A stretch of DNA of 64,000 bases from Dechloromonas agitata is5 (GTDB taxonomy: Bacteria; Pseudomonadota; Gammaproteobacteria; Burkholderiales; Rhodocyclaceae): NCBI RefSeq assembly GCF_000519045.1, contig NZ_KI912532.1, forward strand, positions 1,178,001 to 1,242,000, read 5' to 3'. Made by a program: the position numbers and the translations under genes. This document shows, piece by piece, positions 10,379 through 20,536 of this stretch. The notes under the pieces are model-generated. The model searched no databases. It was not told the DNA's origin and saw nothing but the letters and a program-made list of their open reading frames with translations. The first letter of the stretch is position 1; the number at the start of each line of letters is the position of its first letter.

Positions 10379-11637
10379 TGGCGCGTTTGGCCTATTCCCT
10401 GCTGCTTTACCTGATCACGCCGCTGATCGGATTGCGCCTGCTGTGGCGCGGCCGCAAGCAGCCGGAGTATTTGCACAACCTGGGAGAGCGTTACGGTTTC
10501 TACCCGCCAAGGGTGCCAGAAAAACTGATCTGGGTGCATGCCGTATCGGTCGGCGAAACCCGCGCCGCCCAACCGCTCATTGAGGGCTTGCTCACCCGCT
10601 GGCCGGCGCATCGCATCCTGCTCACCGGCATGACGCCGACCGGCCGGGCAGCGGGACGCGAAGTCTATGGCGATCGCGTGATCCAGGCCTATCTGCCCTA
10701 CGACTATCCCGGTGCAGTGGCGCGTTTCTTCCGCCATTTCCGGCCCGCTTTTGGTGTGCTGATGGAAACCGAGATCTGGCCCAACCTGTTGCATGGCGCC
10801 CGCCGGGCCGGTGTGCCGGTGATGCTGGCCAATGCCCGCCTGTCGGCTCGCTCGGCGCGTGGCTACGGGCGCTTCAGTGGTTTGCTCGGCCCGGCCTTTG
10901 CCGCCCTGTCCGGCGTGGCCGCGCAGACAGCCGACGATGCTGAACGCCTGGCCGGCCTGGGAGCGAGCCCCGTCGCCGTCTGCGGCAACCTGAAATTTGA
11001 TGTTCAGCCGTCAGCTGAAAAAATTGAACTAGGCCGGCAGTGGCGGCAGGCGGTCGGGTCCCGCCCGGTCTGGCTGGCAGCGAGCACCCGCGAAGGCGAG
11101 GAGGCGCTGATTCTTTCGGCCTGGCGCCAGGTAAACGTGCCGCGTGCCCTGCTCGTTCTCGTGCCGCGCCATCCGCAGCGCTTTGACGAGGTAACGTCTT
11201 TGCTGCAACAGGCGGGGCTGCCGGCCACGCGCCGTAGCCAGGCGATGCCGGGCGAGGACACGGTAGTCTGGCTGGGCGACAGTATGGGCGAAATGGCGGC
11301 TTACTACAGTCTGGCCGATCTCGCCTTCGTCGGCGGCAGCCTGCTGCCGCTGGGCGGGCAGAACCTGATCGAGGCGGCGGCCTGCGAATGTCCGGTGCTG
11401 GTCGGGCCTCACACCTTCAATTTCCTGCAGGCCACCGAGGATGCGATTGCGGCGGGGGCGGCGCAGCGCGTGGCTGATGCCGATGAACTGGGTCGTCAGG
11501 TCGATGCCTTGCTGGGGGATAGCGGCCGCTTGGCTGCCATGCGCCGGTCGGCCGGGGAGTTCGCCCGCGCCCATCAGGGGGCGGCGGGGCGCATGCTGGA
11601 CCTTATCGAACGGTGGACGGATCGAGCAGAGCGTTGA
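10378..11637 (+). CDS. waaA: 3-deoxy-D-manno-octulosonic acid (Kdo) transferase
   Basis: WaaA moves Kdo from CMP-Kdo to lipid IVA, the first core step of LPS. The 419-residue protein has the N-terminal membrane anchor (about 1-20), WVHAVSVGET near 45-55 holding the conserved base, MTPTGR near 82, METEIWPN near 129-136, and NARLSARS near 151. The donor domain carries FVGGSLLPLGGQN near 317-329. It follows waaC with a one-base overlap. The 3' end overlaps the convergent tolC-family gene by 35 bases. Confidence 0.96.
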   Translation: MARLAYSLLLYLITPLIGLRLLWRGRKQPEYLHNLGERYGFYPPRVPEKLIWVHAVSVGETRAAQPLIEGLLTRWPAHRILLTGMTPTGRAAGREVYGDRVIQAYLPYDYPGAVARFFRHFRPAFGVLMETEIWPNLLHGARRAGVPVMLANARLSARSARGYGRFSGLLGPAFAALSGVAAQTADDAERLAGLGASPVAVCGNLKFDVQPSAEKIELGRQWRQAVGSRPVWLAASTREGEEALILSAWRQVNVPRALLVLVPRHPQRFDEVTSLLQQAGLPATRRSQAMPGEDTVVWLGDSMGEMAAYYSLADLAFVGGSLLPLGGQNLIEAAACECPVLVGPHTFNFLQATEDAIAAGAAQRVADADELGRQVDALLGDSGRLAAMRRSAGEFARAHQGAAGRMLDLIERWTDRAER

Positions 11638-12928
11638 TCTGGGCCACGTCGTCGTCGCTCAGTGCACCGGTCGAAGCCTTCAGGCGCAATTGCGCCATCA
11701 GCGTGTCGAAGGTGGCTTTGGCGAGGTCGCGGCGGGTGACGTAAACCTGGTTTTCGGCATTCAGCACATCGATATTGATCCGCACGCCGACTTCATAACC
11801 CAGCTTGTTCGACTCGAGTGCCGACTGCGAGGACACCAGTGCCGCTTTCAGTGCCTTGACCTGGGCCAGGCCATTGACCACGCCGAGGTAATATTGACGG
11901 GCACCCAGGGCGGCATTGCGCTTGGCGGTTTCCAGTCCCGATTCGGCGGCAGCCCGGTTGGCACTCGCTTCGCGCTGGCGGGAGGCCGTCAGGCCACCGG
12001 AAAAGAGGGGAATGTTCAGTTGCAGGCCGGCATTCTGGTAGTCGGTATCCACGCTGCTGCGCGAGAAGCTGTTGTAGGCCTTGGAATGGCCATAGTTGGC
12101 CACGACGTCGAGGGTCGGGTAATGCCCGGCCCGTTGCTTGTCGACTTCGCGGGCGGCAATGCTGGCGTTGTATTGCTGGACCTGCACGTTCAGGCTGCCG
12201 CTTTCGGCGGCGGCGACCCAGTCGTTCATGCTGCTCGGTTGCGGCGGGGTTAGTTCGGCCGACTTGCGCAACTGGGCGAGTGCGCCGGGCTCCTGGCCGA
12301 TGATGGCCTGCAGGGCGCGCAGCTTGACGTCCAGATCGCTTTCGGCTGCGATTTCCTGAGCGCTGGCCAGATCGAAGCGGGCCTGCGCTTCGTGGGTGTC
12401 GGTGATGGTCGAGGTGCCGACCTCGAAACTCTTCTTGGCCAGTTCGAGTTGCTGGGCAATGGCTTGTTTGTTCGCCTTGACCGCCGCGACATTTTCCTGC
12501 GCGTAGAGCACGTCAAAATAGGCTTGGGCGACGCGCAGGATCAGATCCTGGCGGGCCAGACCGAAATTCGCTTCGGCTTGGGCCACCTGCATTTTCGACT
12601 GGTCATAGGCGATCCAGTTCTGCCAGCGGAAGAGCGGCTGCGACAGGGTCAACTGGTAGCCGTTCGAGTTGTAGTTTGGGGAAAACGTCGGACTGCCCTG
12701 GGCAGAAATTTCGTTCTTGTTCCACACCGTGTTCCCCGAGAGATTCAGGCTGGGCAATAGACCGGCGCGCGCCTGCGGCTGCTTCTCCTGGCCGGCTTCC
12801 AGCGTGGCCCGGGCGGCAGCGAAGGTCGCGTCGTTGGCTTGCGCCTCGCGATAGACCTGCATCAGGTCGGCGGCGCAAAGCGGGGATGCGAGCAAGGGGG
12901 AGACGAGCAGCCAAGCGAGTTTTTTCAT
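11603..12928 (-). CDS. tolC: TolC-family outer membrane channel protein
   Basis: An outer-membrane efflux duct of the TolC family, which joins inner-membrane pumps to the exterior for drug efflux or type I secretion. I start it at MKKLAWLLVSPLL (12928), which gives a signal peptide cut after SPLCA; an upstream in-frame start would place 20 charged residues before it. The mature protein, about 420 residues, has the two long coiled OEP repeats, including the SLSQPLF and DYQNAGLQLNIPLFSGG beta/coil junctions. No RND pump or adaptor gene is nearby, so it may serve several pumps. It is the last gene after pcm and the rhodanese gene on the minus strand. Confidence 0.93.
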   Translation of the reverse strand: MKKLAWLLVSPLLASPLCAADLMQVYREAQANDATFAAARATLEAGQEKQPQARAGLLPSLNLSGNTVWNKNEISAQGSPTFSPNYNSNGYQLTLSQPLFRWQNWIAYDQSKMQVAQAEANFGLARQDLILRVAQAYFDVLYAQENVAAVKANKQAIAQQLELAKKSFEVGTSTITDTHEAQARFDLASAQEIAAESDLDVKLRALQAIIGQEPGALAQLRKSAELTPPQPSSMNDWVAAAESGSLNVQVQQYNASIAAREVDKQRAGHYPTLDVVANYGHSKAYNSFSRSSVDTDYQNAGLQLNIPLFSGGLTASRQREASANRAAAESGLETAKRNAALGARQYYLGVVNGLAQVKALKAALVSSQSALESNKLGYEVGVRINIDVLNAENQVYVTRRDLAKATFDTLMAQLRLKASTGALSDDDVAQINALLDPSTVR

Positions 12929-12935
12929 GCCATCC

Positions 12936-13259
12936 TCAGTAACGACGCATAGTGGGATCGACCTCTGCGGCCCAGGCCTCGACGCCACCCATCAGGTTGT
13001 GCACCGAGCGGAAGCCCTTGCGCTCGAGAAACATCGCGACCTGCATGCTGCGACCGCCGTGGTGGCAGATCACCACCACGTCGCGGTTCGGGTCGATGTC
13101 GTCGCAGCGTACCGGGACCAGATGCATCGGGATGTGCTGGGTTCCCGCCAGTTGGCAGAGGTCCACTTCCCAGGGTTCGCGCACATCAAGCAGGACAGGG
13201 TCGGGACGGTTGTCGTCGGCCAGCCATTCAGCGAGTTGTCGTGCGCGAATCTGTTGCAT
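12936..13259 (-). CDS. Single-domain rhodanese (sulfurtransferase)
   Basis: A 107-residue rhodanese-fold protein with the active-site loop CHHGGRS; Cys65 would carry the persulfide. The DVREPWE segment near residue 25 is the conserved CH2A-type motif. Standalone domains like this (GlpE-like) move sulfane sulfur to acceptors; the physiological partner is unknown. The gene is coupled to pcm by a TGATG overlap and lies seven bases before tolC. This pcm-rhodanese-tolC order is common in Betaproteobacteria. Confidence 0.93.
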   Translation of the reverse strand: MQQIRARQLAEWLADDNRPDPVLLDVREPWEVDLCQLAGTQHIPMHLVPVRCDDIDPNRDVVVICHHGGRSMQVAMFLERKGFRSVHNLMGGVEAWAAEVDPTMRRY

Positions 13260-13912
13260 CAGAAGGAGAATTGGTCCTTGGCGCCAGCGCCGTCGAGCGC
13301 CGGAATGACGGTCTCGAACAGGTTGACAGTGTTGTAGGCGTTCTCGGCCGTACGCGTGATCAGCTGGGCTTCCATGACGGGCGCCTCGCCAACGATGATG
13401 GCCAGGCGGCCGCCAACGCGCAGTTGCTTGAGCAGGGCGGGTGGAACGACGGGAACGGAGCCGGAGAGGACAATGGCATCGTACGGGCCGCGATGCGACC
13501 AGCCATCGATGCCGTCGCCGACTTCGACGGTGACGTTGGAGATGCCGGCGCGTTGCAGGTTAGCCTGCGCGGCGGCAGCGATTTCCGGGCGGATTTCGAT
13601 GCTGACCACATGTTCGGCGCGGGAGGCCAGCAGGGCGGCCATATAGCCGCTGCCGGTGCCGATCTCGAGAACCTTGTCGGTTTTCTTGATGCCGAGTTCC
13701 TGCATCAGCTTTGCTTCAATCTTTGGCGCCAGCATGACCTGGCCGCTGCCCAGCGGAATTTCCATGTCGGCGAAAGCCAGGTTGCGATAGGCAGCCGGGG
13801 TGAAGTCCTCGCGCTTGACGACGAAAAGCAGGTCGAGAACCTCCTGATCCAGAACCTCCCAGGGCCGGATCTGCTGTTCGATCATGTTGAAGCGGGCTTG
13901 CTCGATGTTCAT
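13259..13912 (-). CDS. pcm: Protein-L-isoaspartate O-methyltransferase family protein
   Basis: A 217-residue PCMT-type SAM methyltransferase that would repair isoaspartyl damage in proteins. It has the N-terminal ARFNMIEQQIRPW region, GSGQVMLAPKIEAKLMQ, the SAM motif LEIGTGSGYMAALLA near 80-93, and the downstream DGIDGW and DAIVLSGSVP segments. I prefer the ATG at 13912 (MNIEQARFN); a start at 13930 would add six residues. Tandem with the rhodanese and tolC genes. The family branch found beside tolC is divergent from E. coli Pcm, so true isoaspartyl activity is likely but unproven. Confidence 0.9.
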   Translation of the reverse strand: MNIEQARFNMIEQQIRPWEVLDQEVLDLLFVVKREDFTPAAYRNLAFADMEIPLGSGQVMLAPKIEAKLMQELGIKKTDKVLEIGTGSGYMAALLASRAEHVVSIEIRPEIAAAAQANLQRAGISNVTVEVGDGIDGWSHRGPYDAIVLSGSVPVVPPALLKQLRVGGRLAIIVGEAPVMEAQLITRTAENAYNTVNLFETVIPALDGAGAKDQFSF

Positions 13913-13931
13913 GTGGGTCTCCGCAGGCATA

Positions 13932-13951
13932 ATATTAGCACAAGCTAATAT
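13932..13951. promoter_or_regulatory. AT-rich dyad upstream of the pcm-tolC run
   Basis: ATATTAGC (13932-13939) and GCTAATAT (13944-13951) are exact reverse complements with ACAA between them. The dyad lies in the 42 bases between the tetR stop and the pcm start, in an AT-rich patch where a promoter is expected. It does not match the dyad in front of tetR. It could be an operator or simply the AT-rich promoter core; I cannot place a convincing -35/-10 pair. Confidence 0.4.
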
Positions 13952-13972
13952 ATTGATTCCGACAAATCAAAA

Positions 13973-14620
13973 TTATACCCGACTCTCCCCGGCGTTCTGG
14001 CGCAAACCTTGGCGCAGGATGTTCATGTGAATCTGCAGGTAAAGCTGCGGATCGCTGTCGTCGCCGGCACAGCAGCTCATCGAAAAACGCCAGATCAGCA
14101 GCATCAGCAGGGGGGCGATGACGACGTCGATGGTCGTTTCGACATCCATCTCGCGAAACTCGCCGCTTGCCATGCCGCGCCGCAGGGCGCTGCCGACCAG
14201 GGCGCGGCCGCGGTTGATGACGTTTTCGACGTAGTAGCGGCCGAGTTCGGGGAAATTCCGCGCCTCGGCGACCATCAGCTTGGGGATGCCGGCGAAGGCG
14301 GTCTGGCCGATCTTGGTCCACCAGTTGGCGAGCAGTATTTCCATCAGGTCGAAACTGCTGCCGGTGTGCTGGGCGGCGATGGCCTCGTTCTCGGCGATGA
14401 CCGGCACGATGCCTTCCTGGATCACCGCCTTGAACAGGGCTTCCTTGTTCTCGTAATACAGATACAGCGTGCCCTTCGATACGCCGGCCCGGCGCGCGAC
14501 ATCTTCCAGGCGGGTGGCGGCAAAGCCTCGCTCGACGAATAAATCTAGCGCTGCGGCGAGAAGCTCCGAGGGGCGGGCTTCCTTGCGGCGCTTGCGCGGA
14601 GTGGATGGGGGCGGCGGCAT
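13973..14620 (-). CDS. TetR/AcrR-family transcriptional regulator
   Basis: A 215-residue repressor-type protein. The N-terminal helix-turn-helix is plain: LLAAALDLFVERGF (about 20-33), then TRLEDVARRAGVSKGTLYLY (about 36-55). The C-terminal ligand domain includes PELGRYYVENVINRG, a form seen in TetR proteins near efflux genes. A perfect 14-bp-armed dyad sits directly upstream, so autoregulation is likely. No Shine-Dalgarno is visible before the ATG at 14620; the dyad ends two bases upstream of it. The ligand and other targets are unknown. The pcm-rhodanese-tolC genes lie downstream in the same direction. Confidence 0.93.
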   Translation of the reverse strand: MPPPPSTPRKRRKEARPSELLAAALDLFVERGFAATRLEDVARRAGVSKGTLYLYYENKEALFKAVIQEGIVPVIAENEAIAAQHTGSSFDLMEILLANWWTKIGQTAFAGIPKLMVAEARNFPELGRYYVENVINRGRALVGSALRRGMASGEFREMDVETTIDVVIAPLLMLLIWRFSMSCCAGDDSDPQLYLQIHMNILRQGLRQNAGESRV

Positions 14621-14621
14621 G

Positions 14622-14677
14622 GGTAATTTAATGACTGATCGGTCATTAAATTACCACCGCGTTTTCCTTCAGGTCAA
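14622..14677 (-). promoter_or_regulatory. Promoter and probable TetR operator (perfect dyad)
   Basis: GGTAATTTAATGAC (14622-14635) and GTCATTAAATTACC (14642-14655) are exact reverse complements separated by TGATCG. On the minus strand TTGACC (14672-14677) is followed 18 bases later by TAATTT (14648-14653), a plausible -35/-10 pair. The dyad covers the -10 and the expected start of transcription, a standard place for an autorepressor to bind. The symmetry is seen directly; binding by the adjacent TetR protein is inferred. Confidence 0.7.
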
Positions 14678-16113
14678 CGGCCTTCCTTGATCAGGCGGCC
14701 GCTGGAGGGCTGGATGGGGCGGGCGTTGTTGCGGTACAGGCGGCTGAAGATGTTGATCTGTTCCGGCGATACCTGGACGGGCTGCTTCATCACCAGCCAC
14801 AGCACACCCTCGGAGCAAGGCGGCGTGGTCAGCGAACCCATGTAGGTGTAATAGTTGCGCGAAGTCGGTAGCAGGGTGTTCAGGTCGACGATCGCGTTGG
14901 GCGGCGAAACCGGCATGTTCTTTTCCAGTGGCATGTAGTTCCACAGCGTCTGGATGAAGGGATTCTCGTTGCCGCGTTCGAGCAGCACGGCGACCACCGC
15001 CAGCTGGCCGTCATCGGCTTTGTGTACGAGATGGACGACCATGTCGAAGCGCTGCCCGTTGATCTTCTCTTCCGACGGGCGATGGAAATGGAACTGGACC
15101 AGCTCGTAGGATTTGCCAGTCAGGGAAATCGATCCTTCGCCGACCTGGACTTGGACGGTGTGGCCGTTATCGACGATGCGGAAGGTCGACGGCTGGTAGT
15201 TGAACTTGATCGGTTCGAGATCGACCTTGATGCCGTCCTTGATGTCGATCGGCGACTGGCGTTCGCCGATGGCGCAGGCCTTGTTCTGCGGATCGAGCTT
15301 GCTCCAGTTTTCCGGGGCGCCAGCACCTTCGTAGCCCCAATGGATGTGAGCATGCTGGACAGCCGGCTCGCTTTGGGTCAGCTCCAGCATGTAGCCCTCG
15401 GGCCGACTCGCCTTCTTTGGCTTGGCCGCCGGTGCGGCATGAATGATGTAGGTCTGTGCCTTGGCCGGCGGCGGGGCGACAGGTTTGGCTGCTGGAGAGG
15501 GCGGTGACGTGGGGCTTGCTTCTCTGGCCGCATCGGCAGCGGCCTTCAGGTTGGGGCGAATCGATGGAACCGGTATCGCGTCTTCCTTGGCCGGTGTCTC
15601 GCTGGCCTTGAGGGCGGCCGGTTTTTCCGCTTTGGCCAGGCCCTTCTTGAGCATCGCGTCGTTCGCCGCCTTCAGGTCGTTGCCAGCTTCGTTGGCCTTC
15701 TTTGCCAGTTCGGCCTGATTTTCCCGGGGTGGGCGGCAGACTTCACGCAGCACCTTGTCGTCCAGCGTGCCGGAGCGTACTGGCAGTTCGGCGCCCTTGA
15801 TGTCTTCCTCGCGCACGATGTCGGTTTCGTTCTTCTTGAAGATGCGCTTGATGGTGGTGGCGTTGCGTGTCGTGCAATCGTAACGGGTGATCGCTTCGAT
15901 GACGCGGTAGCCGGCGCCGGAGCGGCCGTCGATCAACTCTTTTTCAAGGACGACCCGGCCCTGTGCCTGGACGATGGTGCCTTCGCGCTTGAGGTTGGTG
16001 CGGTCGATCTCGATGCGCTTGCCGGGCTCGGAGGAGATGACCTGCCAGGTCGGGGCGGCAGAGAGGCTCCACGGGAGCGAGGCCAGCAGGCTGGCGATGA
16101 TCAGATGGCGCAT
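14674..16113 (-). CDS. Secreted alpha-carbonic anhydrase with N-terminal adhesin-E-like domain
   Basis: A 479-residue two-part protein. Residues 1-19 form a signal peptide. Residues 21-126 resemble the surface-adhesin protein E type domain (WQVISSEPGKRIEIDR start, paired Cys80 and Cys126). A charged then Pro/Ala-rich linker spans about 127-235. Residues 254-475 are an alpha-class carbonic anhydrase, which hydrates CO2. Zinc ligands are His342, His344 and His361; the substrate pocket motif GSLTTPPCSEGV lies at 426-437, and Cys280/Cys433 match the usual disulfide. Bacterial alpha-CAs are usually about 240 residues, so the extension is unusual. Expected location is the periplasm or outer surface. 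Confidence 0.9.
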   Translation of the reverse strand: MRHLIIASLLASLPWSLSAAPTWQVISSEPGKRIEIDRTNLKREGTIVQAQGRVVLEKELIDGRSGAGYRVIEAITRYDCTTRNATTIKRIFKKNETDIVREEDIKGAELPVRSGTLDDKVLREVCRPPRENQAELAKKANEAGNDLKAANDAMLKKGLAKAEKPAALKASETPAKEDAIPVPSIRPNLKAAADAAREASPTSPPSPAAKPVAPPPAKAQTYIIHAAPAAKPKKASRPEGYMLELTQSEPAVQHAHIHWGYEGAGAPENWSKLDPQNKACAIGERQSPIDIKDGIKVDLEPIKFNYQPSTFRIVDNGHTVQVQVGEGSISLTGKSYELVQFHFHRPSEEKINGQRFDMVVHLVHKADDGQLAVVAVLLERGNENPFIQTLWNYMPLEKNMPVSPPNAIVDLNTLLPTSRNYYTYMGSLTTPPCSEGVLWLVMKQPVQVSPEQINIFSRLYRNNARPIQPSSGRLIKEGR

Positions 16114-16201
16114 GGTGGGTCCTCGTTTTTCTTTAGATTCCGCGTCTTGTCGAAGATATTTCGGCTGCTTTCTCGAAATCTTGAGCGGGATTTGTCATTC
16201 C

Positions 16202-16230
16202 TTGCATTTTGCCTGTGTTTCCAGTAACTT
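16202..16230 (+). promoter_or_regulatory. Probable thiC promoter
   Basis: TTGCAT (16202-16207) and TAACTT (16225-16230) are spaced by 17 bases. The predicted transcription start falls at about 16237, exactly at the first helix of the TPP riboswitch, which supports the call. Confidence 0.5.
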
Positions 16231-16236
16231 GCAGCC

Positions 16237-18301
<2,065 letters not shown>

Positions 18302-18327
18302 GTTTGCTGAAGGCCGGCACGGCCATG

Positions 18328-18356
18328 AAAAGGCGGCTGATACGGCCGCCTTTTGT
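18328..18356 (+). terminator. Rho-independent terminator of thiC
   Basis: AAAAGGCGGC (18328-18337) pairs perfectly with GCCGCCTTTT (18345-18354) around a seven-base loop, and T-rich sequence follows. It lies 27 bases after the thiC stop. Confidence 0.85.
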
Positions 18357-18411
18357 TTTGGGGGCCAGAGGAGTCGTTGTAGGCATCCGCTTGATCGGGG
18401 AGTCGTGGGGT

Positions 18412-18440
18412 TTGCGGGTTTGGCTCATTTGGGCTATCGT
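18412..18440 (+). promoter_or_regulatory. Possible promoter of the toxin-antitoxin pair
   Basis: TTGCGG (18412-18417) and TATCGT (18435-18440) are 17 bases apart. Just downstream, AGTATCATTT and GGTATTCG (18443-18460) form an imperfect direct repeat that an antitoxin could bind. Evidence is by pattern only. Confidence 0.4.
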
Positions 18441-18472
18441 TTAGTATCATTTGGTATTCGTGGGTGCAAATC

Positions 18473-18976
18473 ATGGCAGGTCAAGCGCAAACTCCGAAGG
18501 CTACCCGCCTGACCGCCGATCAACCGGCTGCGCTGTATGCCATTCCCGGCGGGGCCCGCTCGGGCAGCGCATGGGTTGATTATCGCGATGCCTTTCTGGG
18601 CAGTCCGGCAGCGGTGCAGATCGAGGCCATTCGCCGCGGGGCGCCGGCCGGCAACCTGCTGGGTGCAGCAGAGGCGCTGCGTTTGCCGCGTGAGCGGGTT
18701 TACGAACTGGTCGGCCTCTCCGTGTCCACGGCCAAGCGGAAGGTGGCGGGGAACGAGGTGCTCGATCCGCTGGTAACCGAACGCCTTGTTCGACTTGGCG
18801 GTATCGAAAAGCTGGCTGAAGAGACTTTTGGCGACCCGGCTCTGGCTGCCGAGTGGCTGCAGGCGGTCAATGTCGGGCTGGGGGGCGTGGCGCCGCTGTC
18901 CCTGCTCGACACTGAAATCGGCTGCCGAGAAGTATCGCGCGTGCTGCATGCGATCGCCTACGGTGGCGCGGCCTGA
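18473..18976 (+). CDS. Xre/MbcA/ParS-type antitoxin (DUF2384)
   Basis: A 167-residue antitoxin partner of RES toxins. The central region (about 60-110) looks like the Xre-like helix-turn-helix (GAAEALRLPRERVYELVGLS, then STAKRKVAGNEVL). The C-terminal DUF2384/MbcA domain (about 105-165) has the typical ERLVRLGGIEKLAEETFGD and AAEWLQAVNVGLGGVAPLSL features that cover the toxin active site. Start chosen at ATG 18473; a GTG nine bases upstream is possible. It overlaps the toxin start by one base. Antitoxin-first order and coupling are typical; autoregulation is expected from the family. Confidence 0.9.
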   Translation: MAGQAQTPKATRLTADQPAALYAIPGGARSGSAWVDYRDAFLGSPAAVQIEAIRRGAPAGNLLGAAEALRLPRERVYELVGLSVSTAKRKVAGNEVLDPLVTERLVRLGGIEKLAEETFGDPALAAEWLQAVNVGLGGVAPLSLLDTEIGCREVSRVLHAIAYGGAA

Positions 18977-19437
18977 TGCGTGCCTGGCGCATTGCCCGCG
19001 CCCGTTTTGCGCTGGATCGTAGCGGGGCGGGCGGCCTGGTCGATGCCGGCCGCTGGCACCCGCTGGGCATGCCGGTGATTTATGCCGGTTTGTCGGTGGA
19101 AATCTGCGCGCTGGAAAAGCTGGTACATACTGGCCGCATCCTGCCGCCCGACCTGCAACTGGTTCGGCTCGATTTGCCGGATGATCCAAGGCTGTACGAG
19201 CACCTCGATCCGGCGCGTGTGCCGAATTGGGCCGATACGCCACCCGGTGCCGCATCGGTCGCCTTTGGCGGGGCTTTCCTGCGCGAACAGCGCGGTCTGG
19301 CGTTGATCGTGCCCTCGGCGGTGGTGCCGGAGGCGCGCAATCTGGTCATCAATCCGCTGCACCCGCGCTTTGCCGAGGTGACGATGGCTGTCGAGCGGCC
19401 GTTTGCCTTCGATGCCCGGCTGCGCCAGGAGAACTGA
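18976..19437 (+). CDS. RES-domain toxin (NAD+-targeting)
   Basis: A 153-residue RES family toxin. Characterised members (MbcT and ParT relatives) destroy NAD+ by phosphorolysis or ADP-ribosylate a target. Family landmarks are present: GRWHPLG (Arg26), VIYAG (Tyr36), ALEKLVH (Glu47), PSAVVPEARN (Ser114) and NPLHPRF near 126-132. All expected catalytic residues appear intact, so the toxin is probably functional. It is coupled to the upstream antitoxin by TGATG. Which chemistry this one uses cannot be read from sequence. Confidence 0.9.
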   Translation: MRAWRIARARFALDRSGAGGLVDAGRWHPLGMPVIYAGLSVEICALEKLVHTGRILPPDLQLVRLDLPDDPRLYEHLDPARVPNWADTPPGAASVAFGGAFLREQRGLALIVPSAVVPEARNLVINPLHPRFAEVTMAVERPFAFDARLRQEN

Positions 19438-19438
19438 T

Positions 19439-19678
19439 ATGGAGTGTCGTCCGGGTTGTGGCGCCTGTTGCATTGCCCCCTCGATTTCTTCGCTGGACAA
19501 GCCGGCCGGGGTGCCTTGCCGGCATCTCGATGCGGATTTGCGTTGCCGCCTGTTCGGCCGTCCGGAGCGCCCGGCCTGCTGCTCCGGCTTGCAGCCGGCA
19601 CCCGACATGTGCGGTAGCACCCGGGAGGCGGCGTTGCACTGGCTGGGCGCGCTCGAAGCGCTTACCCGGCCGGGATAG
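19439..19678 (+). CDS. YkgJ-family cysteine cluster protein
   Basis: A 79-residue protein rich in cysteine: CRPGCGACC at 3-11, then C at about 27, C at about 35, CC near 47-48 and C near 58. This is the zinc or iron-chelating YkgJ/UPF0153 fold. Its role is unknown. It begins one base after the toxin stop, so it may be cotranscribed with the toxin-antitoxin pair, although YkgJ proteins are usually housekeeping genes unrelated to such systems. Confidence 0.82.
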   Translation: MECRPGCGACCIAPSISSLDKPAGVPCRHLDADLRCRLFGRPERPACCSGLQPAPDMCGSTREAALHWLGALEALTRPG

Positions 19679-19711
19679 TAGAATGCGGCCTCCCCAACCT
19701 GGCCGCATTCC

Positions 19712-20536
19712 ATGGACCCGATACTCCTGCTCAAGGCGCTCATTCTCGGCATCGTCGAGGGGCTGACTGAATTCCTGCCCATTTCGTCGACCGGCCACCT
19801 GATCCTGGCCGGCGATCTGCTCGATTTCAACGACGATCGCGGCAAGCTGTTCGAGATCGTCATCCAGTCGGGTGCCATCCTGGCCGTCGTCTGGGAATAT
19901 CGTGAGCGCCTGCTCAAGGTGGCACGCGGCGCGACGAGCGATCCGGCGGCGCAGAAATTCATCCTCAACCTGTTCGTCGCCTTCCTACCGCTCGCCATCC
20001 TTGGCCTGGCCTTCGGCAAGGCGATCAAGGCCAACCTGTTCAACCCGATTGCCGTGGCGACAACCTTTATCGTCGGTGCCTTGGTCATCCTGTGGGCGGA
20101 GCGGCGCGAGCACAAGATTCGCATCCAGACGGTCGAAGAGATGAATATTGTCGATGCGCTGAAGCTCGGTATCGCGCAGGCGTTTGCGTTGATCCCCGGG
20201 ACCTCGCGTTCCGGCGCGACGATCATCGGCGGCCTGCTGTTCGGCCTGTCGCGCAAGGCGGCCACCGAGTTTTCCTTCTTCCTCGCCATTCCGACGCTGG
20301 GGGTGGCGACCGTGTATCAGCTCTACAAGGAGCGGGCGCTGCTCAGTGTCGATGATATCGGCATGTGGGCTGTCGGCTTCGTCTCGGCCTTCATTTCGGC
20401 TTTCCTGTGCGTGCGCTGGCTGTTGCGCTTCATTTCCAGCCATGATTTCGTACCCTTCGCCTGGTATCGCATCGTCTTCGGCATCGTCGTGCTGACCACC
20501 GCGCATTTCGGCTGGGTGCAATGGACCGCCCACTGA
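19712..20536 (+). CDS. uppP: Undecaprenyl-diphosphatase
   Basis: UppP (BacA) removes a phosphate from undecaprenyl pyrophosphate so the lipid carrier can be reused for peptidoglycan and LPS O-antigen; it also gives bacitracin tolerance. The 274-residue polytopic membrane protein has the two signature active-site segments: [17 protein letters not shown] near 15-31 and [10 protein letters not shown] near 161-170. TAGAAT (19679-19684) followed by GCGGCC may be its -10 region. The 3' end overlaps the esterase start by 16 bases. Confidence 0.97.
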   Translation: MDPILLLKALILGIVEGLTEFLPISSTGHLILAGDLLDFNDDRGKLFEIVIQSGAILAVVWEYRERLLKVARGATSDPAAQKFILNLFVAFLPLAILGLAFGKAIKANLFNPIAVATTFIVGALVILWAERREHKIRIQTVEEMNIVDALKLGIAQAFALIPGTSRSGATIIGGLLFGLSRKAATEFSFFLAIPTLGVATVYQLYKERALLSVDDIGMWAVGFVSAFISAFLCVRWLLRFISSHDFVPFAWYRIVFGIVVLTTAHFGWVQWTAH

